This document shows, in pieces, positions 35,336 through 62,500 of a stretch of DNA of 64,000 nt (position 1 is its first letter; each line of letters starts with the position of its first letter). Source of the stretch: Branchiostoma belcheri (lineage: Eukaryota; Chordata; Leptocardii; Amphioxiformes; Branchiostomatidae); NCBI RefSeq assembly GCF_001625305.1, contig NW_017802836.1:632439-696438 (forward strand), written 5' to 3'. The position numbers and the translations under genes are program-made. The notes beneath the pieces are model-generated. The model ran no database searches, was not told where the DNA came from, and worked only from the letters and a program-made list of their open reading frames with translations.

Positions 35336-38300
35336 CGGATAAATTTTTACAACAACGAAGAGCTTTCAAATCTGTATCAATACTATCTCAAGAACTTTGG
35401 GCACACAAGAAAATGAAAGGAATTTAGTATCTTGGTCGGCAAGACACCTCGCTATGAGTGGAAATACTGTGTTGTTGTCCTGGGTCTAGCTCTTCAGCAG
35501 GAAAATGTGACATCGGCCCAAAGGTCAAAGTGCGTTAGGGACGGTACGTTTAACACCCAAAACGGGGATGTGAAGGAGTAGGGACTGTACATTTAACGTT
35601 CTGGGTGAGGATGGATGTCTGGTACTGTTTGTATGGAATAAAGTATTGTGCTGTTACATTTTGTACATGTACTTGTATTGATTTTTTTGGGGGGGGGGAT
35701 CGTTTCTACTAAGACTGTGAAACAGATATGCAAATGTCAGATCAAGGAAACACATGTCAATTTTTCAACTTTTGCAGCTTAAATAGATGAAAGCTAAAGT
35801 CTGAAACTGTCCTAGAAAACAATGCCACAAAATAGTTCATTCAAAGTTTATTTATTGATCACCGCATACGGTCTGCGGATGAAAAATAGTATTAACCTAA
35901 TATATGGTACAGCTTAAAGAGAAAACCTCCTATGATAACAGCACTGGGTCTTCTCTTTATCTCTCATCACAATCTGTGCTGGAACCTGTGAACAAGTATA
36001 GCGAACAGTTATCTTGTCTGAAATGAATTCCTGTACAAAAAAAAAACAAATCTGGAGACTTATTTAACTCACCAGTGCATTAAATGTGATCCACCACTTT
36101 CCAATACCACAATGCTCCACTCCCTGTCATCAATATATTCCAACAAAACTACTGATATAGTCGTTTTCTGCTACCCAACATGTGAACAATCCAACAGGCA
36201 TTTTTGCAAGCCTTGGTTGAATCTGGATACATGTTGGAGCATTGAAAAATAGGGTCTCAATTCTTCCACTGAATGGGAAAACATCCTAAGTCAATTAAAA
36301 TTACACCACTGAAATTCTGTGTTCCTCTTGTTGCTTTTGTGTGTGTGTGTTTCTGAAACAAAATCCACAGTTTTGTTCAATACAGTAAGACCTTGTATGG
36401 ATGCTGAGGCAAAACTAGAAAATGTATGTAATCCATATTATTCCACATACATTGTATAATATTATGGACCATATCTTTATGACAATAGAGGAAAACTCCA
36501 CATGAGACAGACTTGGCCTGATGTCTCAAAAGCTTTTTCAAGTATGGTGGAGCACCATTCTAACATCATACATTAAACATGACATATACCTTATTAACAG
36601 GAAAATATTTCATAGATGATACACAACAAGCTTCAATATGCACATTGAACTTTTCATTCCAAAGCATATTATAAACAACACAAAGTTGATATCATTTGCC
36701 AGTTGATGATCAACCAATACATTTAACTGCTGACTTGCAGTAAGAAAACATAGCAAATGACAGGCAAAATGAATGGTTTTAATTTCAGAAACTGGTATTA
36801 AACAGACTGTTTTAAACAACCTTCCACATTTCCAATCATGTCTGTACTTACATACCTTCCTAAAGTTGCAGCAAGTATGTAAGATCACATTTTGTTGGTA
36901 GGAGAGTGAACTGTGTGTGGACAAAATTCTGCAGCTTCATTGAATGTATTCTGCAAGCATACTTTGAATACCAGTATCAATCATTCAAATTCATGGAAGG
37001 CATTCTTTATTGTTCACACATTTTCAGATGAACCTGGGTTAAATACTTGTGTTACCATTATTTTGGTCTGCAGTGTAAGATTAGAAAGTTCTATAAACAC
37101 ATGTACATTGTACACTGTATTGGTGGATTGCACAGGTCTAACATTTTACTACAGAATTTGGGGTCAAATGTTCCACTGTAGCTTATTTGAAAGATTCTCA
37201 AGATTTTCCAAGGATGACCTACCAAACAAGACTTTAGTGCAGCATGTTCTTGAGATAAGGTCTTTGCACAAGTCTTGCTAGGTTCCTCCCGAATCCGATC
37301 TTTACTTCCTTCTGTGAATGTTCCTTGACTTAACTGTAGTGGTGCACGTGGTGATTGTTCACTTCCCCCAGAATGGTAACAGAAATCTTTTTACATCATT
37401 CAACAAAATATTTTTTTCCCTTCTTCCAATCTTTCCCTCCAGTCTTAAGTGGTGTGCTTCTATTTCTAATAACCAACAGAGAACTCGGAAGCTTATAATT
37501 AAGTTCATCAAAAAATTACTCCAAATTTACAGTCTGTAACTTATACCCTACATGGTGGACCAACATTTAAACCTTACGCTGAAATTCTTGTCAAATCTAC
37601 ATTTGTTATATCAAACGTAATTGTTACATACAGGTGCCTTCTTGGCAATTAATTGTGCAACAACAGAGGCAAAATCAAATCCCTGCCCTCCCAATGTTAA
37701 CACTGAACACAATGTTTCCTAGTAGGGTCTATTAATGGAAATCTATGGACACTTTCTCAATATATTGAGTTGCACATCTTAATGTTGGATACAGGAAACA
37801 AAGCGTGGAGCAACATTTCATTGTCTTTCCTGTCTTGATGATGGGTTGGCATTATAAATACAAGAACATAATTTTTAGACAAGCAGGACAATTTTTGAAA
37901 TCTCGACTCTGTACAATGAATATCAAAAACGCTGTTACAGAGATTTGCTTTGCAAAGCTCTTTTTCTGTGTCTAGTTCTATCGGTGCCTGCATTGGGTTG
38001 ACTTGAATGGGGGTGGAAGTCCTGCAAAGGGACCTACTGTATTACACTATACCATATTGTATGTACTGGTATCCTTCTTGGTAAAAACTCTACAGCCAAT
38101 ATATTGGCAGTACACATAAAGCTCTGGCCGTGGTTAGTTAGGAACACATTTGGCCGACTAATTCTTTTGCCAGTCACTGGAATCAGAGTTGTGTGGGTAT
38201 GTGTATTATCTTCACAAAACATCAGCTTTTGTTTCACGGTATCTTATTAAGACAATAGTTGTTCATCAAATCATTAATTAACTCTCTCATCAAACTAACG

Positions 38301-38435
38301 AATTGTTCTCTAGAACACAGGATCTGAATCATATAGGAAAAAGTATTATATACACTGATATGTGCAGCATAAGAACAGAACCATAAGCTGAGGAAGGGGG
38401 GAGGGGGGTGGCTGAATTATACAGGTTGGAAGTCA
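35336..38435. other. CUL1 3'UTR and spacer to the CDIPT-like gene
   Basis: Largely AT-rich and non-coding. A minus-strand AATAAA at about 35848-35853 could end a long CUL1 3'UTR (about 2.6 kb). 35336-35840 would then hold the promoter of the CDIPT-like gene. The ORFs here show no recognisable domain. Confidence 0.4.
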
Positions 38436-51673
<13,238 letters not shown>

Positions 51674-53660
51674 CTTGATACGCTTACGGGAAGAAATCTT
51701 GGATAACTCTGGTAGACTCCGTCGTGTAGAAATCCAAAATCCTGACCAGTTATCCGGTTATAAGCTGGCGCTTAAATCAAATACAAGTCCCGTATTGCCA
51801 CTTAAAGTAAGTCTGTACGGTAGAAATGTATTCTATAAGCGTTTTTCTTTTCATGTACTTGTTACATGTAGTTGCTCTACTGTCATCGACTGTCTACTGC
51901 CACCCAAAATTTGCCTGAACAAAATACCTATTGTTCTAGTGTGAAGTGGAGTGTTGAACTTGAAGTCTTCTTGCACGCAGGACTCGATAAGGATGACTCT
52001 GAAATATAAACATCGCAGGGAAAAGTTATCACTTTGCTATGGGACAAATATTTTTCCTTACATATGAACATACATATAATTTTCATGTCTGAGCCTGAAA
52101 TCACTGATAAGAAACTTTTGACCACTTACTAGTCATGATTGTGCTTGAAGTCCGCAACAACCTAAGAATAGAGTTCTGCCTCACTGTGTGATAGCCACAA
52201 CTTGTCATCTTCTAAACTTAAATAAAACTTCCATGATGTAAGCACTAATATACAGTAATGTTGGTGAGAGTCATGTGGCACCTAACTACTGATTGTAAGA
52301 TTAAAAAGTTATAAATCAGGCAAAAATCCAACCTGAATCAACAATACACGGGAAGATTTCTTTACCACATACAAATCTATACGTTTGTCCAAAGAAACCT
52401 CATTGATCTGTCTCAATAAAAGCACCAGCCCCCAAAAAATCATACACTTAGAAGTATATGCCCCCCTCCCCACACAATTTTTTTGTTCTGACAAAAAATT
52501 GTGCCATCATGAAACTTTGGGTCACGATAACCTTCGAAACACAAACGAAGACTTACAAGCGCAATCATTGGAAAACTAGTGGACTGTGTTTTACTCGGAA
52601 GGCTACGACGAAGAGATTTAATCGTCGCCCGTGGATCAAAAATTGAAAATGATCAATTCAAAATACACTGACGTCTTTCCTCACCCGACAAAAATGGCGG
52701 CCTCCTGACATCCGTCTGTTGACACAAAGAATGGAACGTTTCGTCCGTTGTTTCACGACAATTCTACACCAAAAGGACGACGCCTCGTTCCTCCTCACCT
52801 GTAAATTATTCGCTAGTCCCTAGCTTTCGTCACTGTGGTTTTATTATAGACCTAACAAGGAAAAGCGAACAATTTCTTACCATTTGTTCTACCACGCAAG
52901 TCTAAAATCACTCCTGGCCCCCTCACGACTAAGTTGAATACTGCAGCTAGACCGCCTTTGACCAATCAGACGTATTTAAATAAGTTATATGTAAAAACCC
53001 TCTATCCTCGCCTCTTTTTGTCTACGAAGGAGTCAAAAGTATGTTATTTTGGCATTCTGACATGTAGTTTCTAAATTTTTATTGAATTCCAGCGACTTTT
53101 ATTCTATAACATCATACAGGCGCTCTTTGTGGGGAAGAGTTAACTCATTTGCATATTTGTGACTGATGTAAGATCATACCAAGGTGGTCTGGATACTATA
53201 TTGTTTACTACATATTGATACAGCAATACTACCATCGAAAAACTTGTTTCATAGTGCCTACATCATTGTTTTTATATTTCATATACCTTGCATATTTTTT
53301 TTATAACAGTCATGATTTCGTTGTTCCCCTTTGGATTGACACCCCCATTTCGATATGGTATCACCCCCACCATTTCCTGTTTCCAACATGGCGTGCCGGG
53401 TCTGTCTCCAAAAGGTAAATATTTACATTTTGTACGTACGAATTTTTCTCACCTTTTCATTGTCATGTACGAATTTCTCTTGTTTTATGATACTGCTATG
53501 ATGCTTCTGAACCTCCCTGTTGTCTAGATGTCCCACCCACAAGCGTTTATTTTGCGCATAATGAGGTCTTTGAGAATGAATAAAAATCAAGCGTTGTTTG
53601 ATGTGTTTACATCAAATTTGATCGGGTTTTATGCATGAGCGTGAAGAATGTGTGCGTCAC
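51674..53660 (-). promoter_or_regulatory. CUL1 5' region and likely promoter
   Basis: No coding exon upstream of the ATG. A minus-strand donor AATG|GTAAGAAA at 52881/52880 could end a non-coding first exon. A CCAAT box (GACCAATCAGA, about 52960-52970) lies just beyond it, and an AAAATGGCGGC (YY1-like) motif is at 52691. 53000-53660 shows nothing I can assign. Confidence 0.4.
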
Positions 53661-53661
53661 T

Positions 53662-55222
53662 AATTTTTTTGTTTGTTTGTTTGTTTGAGCCTTTATTTCA
53701 ACTCGATCTGTAACAGTGTTACATGCTCTAATCGGCCGCTATTTCGGCCGCTTTTCATAGAGGTCGAGCGTGGAGGAGTGTCAGGGGGTCATAACATAAA
53801 TACTACTTGCTCACAAATGAAAACAAAGTAATATTTTTTATACATAAGGTAACTCACACAAAGTAAATAAATAAACAAAATGGCAATAACTAATAAATAA
53901 CTCATAACTCGTTGTGTCCAAAGTCGTCCAGTCAGTTACGATACTAGCAGTCTTTTAAAGGTTCCAAGAGTAGGTGCTGCTCTAACATGCTGCGGAAGAG
54001 CGTTCCATACAAGAGAGCCAGAGTAGGCTAGGGATCTCCGGTATATTTCTCTTAATGGCATCGGTACCGCAAGGAGATCAGTCGCGCTTTGTCTGGTGCT
54101 TCTGGTCGCTCTATCCCTACAGTATGTGAAAATCCGGCGCATGTACGGCGGTAGTTGGTTGTTCAGGGCCTTATGTAGTAGGAGGGCTTTGTGATGTTTG
54201 TGGATTGACTTTACGTCCATCCAGCCCAGACGTCGGTGGACTTCGGCTGATGGAGTTAGATACGGGGCTCGTAGAATCAGCTTGCCAGCTCGGTTCTGCA
54301 ACCTTTGCAATTTCCCCAACTCACGTTCGGGCGCAGCGTCCCAGACAGTGCAGGCATATATAATATGTGGCAAAAATATAGTTTTATACAAAGTTAACAG
54401 AGTAGATGTTGGAAGGAATGTGCGGACGTGCTTTAAAATGCTGAGTGATCGCCTGAGTTTGCCCAAGACGGCATTTATTTGACACTTCCAGTTGAGATTA
54501 CGATCAATTGACACACCTAAGTATTTGTAAAAGGTACATTCCGTTACAGTTGCCCCATTGATATACACTTCAGGGCTTCTGCAACTGTTAACCCTTTTAT
54601 CTGTTCCAATAAGCATGAGTTTGCATTTACCACTGTTTACGGATAACGAATTAGCTGTGAACCACTGAGAAAGAGTATTTAGATCATTTTGGAGGTTGTA
54701 CTCAATATCGCTAACATCCTTGCTGCTATAGTAGATGACAGTGTCGTCCGCATACATTGATATTTCACAAGATTCGGCGCAATTTGGCATGTCATTAACA
54801 TAAATTAAAAACAACAACGGGCCCAATAATGAGCCTTGGGGTACACCATATTGCATTTTATGGAAACCAGAGGTAACTCCATTAATAGCAGTACAGTGCT
54901 GTCTGCTAGATAAGTAAGATGTAAACCAATCAAGTGCTTCACCTTGTATGCCATAGCAAAACAACTTTTGAAGAAGAATGGTATGGTCGAGCGTATCAAA
55001 CGCTTTGGAGAGGTCAATAAAGACCGCCCCTGTCAGCTGACCAGTGTTCATGGCATTAAACCACTTCTCTGTGAGTAGGTGAGCCGCAGATTGTGTGGAA
55101 TGGCCTGGCCTAAACCCAGACTGGGCCTCTGTAAGAATTTGCGTGTCAGGTCTTTGAAGTATGCCCGTTATGTGTGGCACAGTTTGTTTTTCAAATAAAA
55201 TTATGTGATCCCGTTGATCACA
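53662..55222 (-). mobile_element. 5'-truncated non-LTR retrotransposon (CR1/L2-like)
   Basis: An intact 414-codon ORF (53936-55180) plus about 270 bp of 3'UTR ending in AATAAAGGCTC and (AAAC)n at 53670. Reverse transcriptase motifs: FRPGHSTQSAAH, FIDLSKAFDTLDH (about 54-66), GVPQGSLLGPLLF (112-124), the catalytic YADDT (143-147), then FYKYLGVSID. The thumb and C-terminal RRSLAYSGSLVWNALPQ follow. The frame remains open upstream, to a TGA near 55290, so the ORF starts inside the protein. No endonuclease domain is present; this is a dead-on-arrival copy, but the ORF is unbroken, so insertion is recent. Clade assignment is by motif memory. Confidence 0.9.
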
Positions 55223-55228
55223 TCTTTT

Positions 55229-55348
55229 TAGCCTGTTGACCAGACCTATTTTGGGCTGTCTAGCTCTAGAGTCTAGTCTTCTTCGTTCTCACTGCATTTA
55301 CTAAAATTTTGCGGAGAGAACGAAAGAGACTAGGTTTGTTCAACAGGC
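55229..55348. repeat. Inverted repeat next to the retrotransposon 5' edge
   Basis: TAGCCTGTTGACCAGACCTA and CTTCTTCGTTCTC are mirrored by GAGAACGAAAGAGACTAGG and TTGTTCAACAGGCTA. The left arm has about 28 extra bases in its middle. The LINE-derived frame crosses into the left arm, so the boundary is not clean. Confidence 0.65.
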
Positions 55349-58300
55349 TAGCATCTGTTACCTGGCTCTCCGTGTTGGTTTGAGGACAGCATTATAAATC
55401 GAGAAGTTGTGGGTGGATATTAATGATGATTGGAAATATAACAGTCATTTACAAAACCTACCATGGTCCTCCTAGCAACTTTTAATGGTACTGCAGCAGA
55501 AATTACCAATATTTTGAACATACTATATCTAGCATATGTTCAGAATTTTTAGTCTGGTATCCAAACCTATTCTTATCAACTACATGAACATGATTTTTGG
55601 GTGGTAGATAGCTCATTAAAAAACCTTCAATAAACTCTAACCTATCATGCATCAAGTGAGAGGAAGTCAAAAGTACACGTACTTGTGTATACTAGACATT
55701 TATATATCCATCTAATGTTATATACATTGTACATGAGATTGTTAACATGTGACCTGTGCTTAGCCCAGTGGTAACAATAAAGGTCTTCATTCATTCACAA
55801 ACTTTTTTAAAAGAAAATGTCCCTGGAAGTGCAGCGAGCCTTTTTGTTGGAAACTTTGGAAGTTTACATCAATGTTGTTAAATACAGACAGCATATATTG
55901 TTTTACAGTTTCAGTTGACATACAGGCCTGCCCAGCTACAGAATGTATACGTTGATTTGAACTGTTACCTTACAGCTGTTTTCTGTCCCAATTGTACAAG
56001 ATGTACAAAAACATTTAACTTATGAAAACACTGTACACCTGGATTTTGAAGACAAAGACCCAGTTCTTTATATGCAGTATGTAAATTATATTGTAGCCTG
56101 GTATGAATGCAAAATATCCTGCTAAATAGCTAGGGTTTTACTAGTTTTAGCCAGCTTTTCTGAGTTGGATGGACAACCAAGAATGTCACCAGACCAAACA
56201 TCATCCATCTAAAACCTGGCGAAAGAATGTAGCAGCCGGAGGATGTGTGAAGTCTGGTATGGAGGGGTCGAAGTGGAATGCACAAGATGCAAGACTTTCA
56301 TTGACAGAGCAGGAGAGACGCGGGACAGCACACTCACAGCTCACTGATGGAAGACATGCTGGGCTAAGTGGGGAAGATTGAGCCAGGTTTCCTGATTTGG
56401 CAACATCGATGTCCTCGTTCAAGGTTGAAGTTCAAGGCAAAGAAACATGAGGACCTTTCCATCCGTCATTAACTTAAGGAGAAGTTTAATTTAGTTTTTG
56501 GCTCCAAGTTGACTAGTCATGAATTGGACCCGAGGATATCGTTGACTCTTGACTCCATGTGTTTGCCATGAAACCTGTTGACACATTAAGGACAACAGGC
56601 ACACTTGAAATGGTACTTGATGTAAACCATTTGGCACAGAGAATTGGCATAGGAGCATCTATATACTCACTTCATTATGTACAAGAATAAAATTTGGAGA
56701 CATTTACGATGTATGAAACAAGTTTCAACTGTGGTCTTTATTATGACCCTTTATATAACTCACAATGGCATTTGCATTTTTATACATAATGCATGGTAAT
56801 TCTGGCTTTGTGGTAAAAAGCATCAACATTTTGTGCACTCCCTAACCTGCTGCAACATTCATAGAGACAAGTACATGTACTGTTGTACATGTTCATTTTA
56901 TTGTGCACCAGATTTATAGAAGCTGTGAGACTGTTTCTGCAAGAAAAAGAAATGCACAATTTTACTTCACAGGCAGCCAAAACATGTTTTCACAATCAGA
57001 TTAAGTCAGTCATTATAGTGAAATGTGGGAAACTGTGCAGACTGTGCTGCATTATTGTTCTCAATGTTCTGTCTCCCAGCTGCCAGGTCCCATGGAACAC
57101 ACAGGCACCAAACATTAGAGTTTCACAATATAAACTTCACCATCGGAGTGCCCTAAACTGGATCACCTGTCACTTATCACCCTGCATATTATATGCTGCA
57201 TGGTCAGTTCAGAGTGGTGGTCTGTTGTTCATTAGATTATCTGGCACCATGGACAAGTCTTGTCTGGAGACAAATAGCATCAGGTTTAATACGATAGACA
57301 TTAGTAGAAAAGTGTTTTTGCTGCACTTCAAGATTACCCAGTGTATAAAAGTAGGAAAAGAACAACTGGATGTGGTAAGGAAGAATACATGCACAACATT
57401 CATCCTTGCCCTGCTGGAGATATTACAGTGTACAAAATACTTTTTTGAACCAGGAGTGGGCAACCTACGGCAAAAATTAGGTTGCCCCACCTATAAGTTA
57501 CTACTTTCCTCAAATTAAGTAATGTTACATACATTGGCCTTTGAGTTTGACAATATTTCTAAGCCTTTAGACCAGGTATTTTGCACGCTGTATATAGTGG
57601 TGTGACATATGACAGTACAGTTGTATATAGAATAAAAATTGGTAAGCTGACATGATGCATATGGCCAGTATGACGGGCTTGCATGCATGTGGCACCAGCC
57701 CTTAAATTGAACAGGTCATTTATTCCCAGAGGAATATGCTTATTACTTAATGTTGTAATATTTTAGGTTTTAGCGTGTACATATCAAATCCTACTTAATT
57801 ATGGAAGATGACCCCGGCATAATACATTATGTATCACATATTTATCTGTATTTCATTTTATATTTAGTGCAAACAGCCTTTATATATGTGTGCTTATAAA
57901 TCTAAGCTCTGAAAGGAGGATTTTTTTGTAGTCACTAATGTAACAGGTGAAATTTTATTACATGTTGAATGATCTTATATTGAATGCATTGATAAAAGGG
58001 GAAAATAATAGACCAATTGCAACAGATTTCCACATGTTGACAGAGAATTGTGATCATGATTCCTGAAATAAAAGTAATTTAAAGGGCAAGTCTTCTGTAA
58101 ACCCAAATAATAAATTTTCATACATTTTGGTTGATATTCTAACTTCTATAGCAAATGTCCCTTAGCAAAGTGTTCTCCAATTTGCTTTGAAGCAGCACTG
58201 ATCCACATGTAGAGGGAGAGTGAAATTTGAGTTTGGATATTATATTACAGTATCTTTGTACATGTATCTAAATTACGTCCTGGATGTTTAAATCCCAACA

Positions 58301-59480
58301 AGACAAATCAGTTGTGACAAAAGTACATAATATGAATGATATGGTAATCTTATTAAGTGGTTACTACATAATCATCCTATTTTTGTATCACTTGATAATT
58401 ATATATACCAGTCTCTACTGTTAGTTCTTATTGCTGTATGTCCATAACTGCAGCCAAGACATTGTCCATATAAATTGTAGCTACCCCATCTCTTGATTGG
58501 AAAATCCCAATTCTACCCTTGCCTCCTAAGGCTGCCCAATCTATCTTAATTTGTGTGTAAAGATGACAGGTTCAGGTTATTATTCATGGATTATTTCATC
58601 CTGTATATCAGCAGGCCATTCTCTACCTCTCAGGGCCGTGTAAGGAGCATCCAGTGTTCCTTTGTGCAAGAATCCCTCCATGAGGCCCCTTCAAATAAAG
58701 GATGTGTGTTGAATTCATGACTTGGCTTTGTGAATATGCTTCTCTGTGTTCCTCCCAGCCCCACTAACGTTACATTCACTTTTGTTTGTTCCTATGTTTT
58801 TAAATCGCATTGTTGACGTTATGCGAGTGGAGGATGTATTTATAATTGCGTTTGGAAAGTAAGTGATGAAAATGAAGGCATCCTCCCACGTGGATTGTAT
58901 CATCATAAATTAGGAGCGCCGAGGTTTTGAGAAGGTGTTTCACATGGAAGAGGAATGTTGGTGTTCCCAAATACGGTGCAATTTTCATGTCCCTGACTTG
59001 GGTAGTCTTGTATTTGTGCTTCTGCATCTGATTTCAAGCATTAAGAGGCTGTTACATCAGGTAGCCTCTACCATATGTATATGTACCCCTGCATTTTTTT
59101 TTAAACCATACTTAAGGGGCCTCCCTGTATTATGTAGTGTACAAGGTTTGTGGGCTGTGCTATGTGTGCATCCATGGCAGGAAGAGGTTTGTATGAACAT
59201 GTTGGTTGTGTTCTGAATCGCGCTGTGACAATCTTGCCGTTGCTCCACATTCATAGATCAGGAATATTATGCTGATGTGGCAAGCCAGCTAGCCGCGGCT
59301 GCTTGCCTGCTTGCACGGGGAGAGTGCGTGAATATGTATCTGGTGAATTTGCCCATTAGGCATGTCACATTGTAATGAAGGGAGGATGTGTGGGCGGTGG
59401 GCCTGAGCTGAATGCGTGATGATGCTGCAGCCGTGTGATGTGCTGTGTTTCCTCTCCCTGTGACAGCCATGTTGAGGAGG
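55349..59480. other. Intergenic sequence, no supported gene
   Basis: AT-rich. ORFs at 56169-56381 and 56883-57518 (211 codons, Cys-rich, no domain) have no splice context or recognisable motif. Poly(A)-like AATAAA motifs at about 56689 and 58070 may mark unannotated transcripts. Confidence 0.4.
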
Positions 59481-59583
59481 GGGCACCCTTACCCGGTGTG
59501 ACATCGCAGCAGATGAGCCGGGTCAGCCGCGTTCGAGCTGAAGCATCGTTTCCTCGGCCGCACACACAACAGGAGGAGCCATC
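59370..59583 (+). promoter_or_regulatory. CpG-containing 5' region of the DGK gene
   Basis: GC content rises here relative to the flanks (GAGCCGGGTCAGCCGCGTTC, CCTCGGCCGCAC). It probably holds the promoter or 5'UTR of the exon at 59584. Confidence 0.4.
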
Positions 59584-62500
59584 ATGTCCTTCCAGTGGGA
59601 GACCCTAAGCCCGGCAGAGTTCCATCAGCTACAGGAGTACACCTCATGTAAGTACAGACCTGCTCTTACATCTCCCTGTGTCCAGTTCTAACCTGTCTCC
59701 CCACCATACACCCTGAGCAGGTGGATTAGAAAACCCACGGGATATATCCGTGTTCCACGCCGGGGGCAACTCCCACAAACCTGGCTCTCAGGACGGCCCT
59801 CGGAAATGGATCAGTTTTCCCTCCTTTGCTTATAATGCTTGCTTGTGTGTGTGTGGATGGATGAAGCTGGGGATGTAATTGAAAGGGTGTTTTGCTATGT
59901 GACATTTTTGGTTGCCCGTGAATGTATCCAGTTCAAGCAAAGTGGGCAGGGGGGACATACAGAGTGGTGGGCAGCAGTTGTGATGATCCGTGCCATATTC
60001 TACGTGAATATTAATATGTTACTGTGTTCCCGTTTTAGGGGAAATAGGTCTGAGGTAAGGAAAAAATGGCCCTTCTCGGCATATATGTAATTACCTTTAG
60101 TAGGACACCTTGCCTACCAATATATGCAGTAGGTCAGCCTACTGTACTTATGTATAATGGATAGGGCCTTAGCTTGGTGCCTAGCACATATTATATACAA
60201 CATGTTGTTTTTTTCCACAGCTTATTTTGATCTATTCAGTCTTACCCAAATTGCACGATCCTGCTTTTAGATTAATGTTGTTTTGAAATGCAAAAGTCAT
60301 TGTTAAATATTGAAGCTATCAGAATGATTACAACAATGATCATTATGGTTTCATTAGTAAATGCACACGGTTTTGCATTAGTCTAAAAATAGCTGAAAAA
60401 GTGCCTGTCATTGTGTTTGTGAATACTATATATGGTAACGGTGCATGAATGAATCTAACATGGATTTTTAGATTAGTTATGCAACAATAATGGTTTGATC
60501 ACTGATTTTTGTATTAGTCTAAAAATAGCTAAGATCCTGTTCTGGTGGTTTTGAATACTGCCATATATGACTGAGTCTAATAATATAACGTGTGGATTTT
60601 TAGATTAATATTTTGAAATGCAAAAGTCTCTGTTCAATGTTGTCATTACAGTAATTGTAGTTTGGTTACTACTAATGCACACATTTTTGTGTCATTCAGT
60701 CTAAAAATACAGTAGCTGAGAGCCTACATCCTTGTGGCTTTGAATGCTACAATGCATGAACAAGTAAAATTTTAGATGATTATCATTTTGAGATATAAAA
60801 GTCGTTGCTAAATGTTGAATGTTAAAGCTATCATAGATATTGCAGCAATAATTGTTTGGTTACTGAACATTTTTGTAGTGATCTAAGAATAGCTGAGGTC
60901 TTGTCCTTGTGGTAAATGTGAATGACTCTAACATGTATGAATGAGTCAAACATGTGATCAGATGTACAGTACTCTTGGCACTGATCTAGGAGATAGACAG
61001 CCCTGGAACAAACCGTCTTCCTGTGGTAGATAAGGGTCACTGCAATCTTCCTTTTCCTTCATTTCTTGTTAATGATGGAAAGACATCAATGACTATTCAG
61101 TCATCATCTTCTTCTTCTTCTTCCCTTTTCGTGCTAGCCCCAAACGTTTGAGGGCTCCAGCACGGTGGGGGTAGGGGTATTGAATTGGGGTGGTCGCAAG
61201 TTTTGTATGTATATACATGTTGTGGTGTATACATGATTGTATGTCTATAATCATTCTGAATAACAGACAAAACAGGGGACAGCATGAAAAAGAATAAGCT
61301 GCAATCATGCCTGGAGGTACAAAAATATTACTCTCCAAGCAGAGGTTTGGGTTTGGGGTTATTTTTGGCATTTTTAAGGCTTTTTTATGTCGGGGTTTCT
61401 CTTTTGCACTGGAATTTTATTTGGGTTTGGTGGGAAAAAAAAATTCCAGTGCAAAAGAGAAACCCTGATAAAAAGCCTAAAAACACGCCAAAAATAACCC
61501 CAAACCCAAACCTCTGCTTGGAGAGTACAAAAATGTAGGCATGGCCTCTGAGAAATGACATCAAATCAAATCCTGGGCCAATCCTGGGCCTAAATACATT
61601 GTACTTTCCAAATTTTCAGTCTATGAACACTTGTTGTAGGGGGTCTGTCTGAAATTCTGAATGGTGTTTGTTTAGGCTTTGGAAACAGGTGTTCCTGAGC
61701 ACATCCTGCACAAAGCCTGTAACATAATTCATGCATAAAACTTCGGTAGAACGCATCAGTTAAGGTCATGTTTGTGTATTCAAGGGTGACATTCATTTAC
61801 AAATGTTGTGTAGGAAAAGATATCGTCTGCAACAGAAAAAATTTTAATGCAATGTTGACTAAACATCCAACAGAAGCCGTGCTTTCATGCATATTGCGGA
61901 TGTGCTGTGTTGCTGTTGGTCTGTAAAACACTGTCAGATAAAATCTCACACACATGATCAACGCATGAGCCTGACTTGCCTTTTCAATGCTCTTCTGTAT
62001 ACCATGGAATGGCAATACAACTGACAAGTGCCTATTCAAAATCTATTTTGTTGCTCAGCACTTGATATTCAGCATACTACAAACACGTACATGAGAGTAT
62101 ATGTCAAAATATTGCAGTTAACAAACAGATATGGTACATCTATTAGAATGAACACAATGTAATGTTATATTTCCCTTCAAAGTTGATTTTCTGATTGTCC
62201 TTAATTTGTTAATTGTTTTGTCACAGCAAAAGTGACTTTTGTACTTAAGGTGCTCTACAACATAATTGTTACAAACATGTGGAAACAAAAGAATTAGCTA
62301 GGTACAAGTACTTGAATAAATCAATGTTGGGTTTGACATATTCACTTGACATGTGGTAAAGGTTCACATGATCAATTTGTCAGAAAAGAGAAAAAGTTAC
62401 AGTCACTCACTCACTTACTCACTCACTATCCAGGATTAGATTATACTGCTGCTGTTGTCCCTGCCACAGGGGTCGGCAGCAGTCGGCTAGTAGTACTGGT

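Noticed and set aside
56883..57518. 211-codon plus-strand ORF
   Set aside because: No domain or splice context, and amino acid use looks like translated AT-rich non-coding DNA. Not called as a gene.
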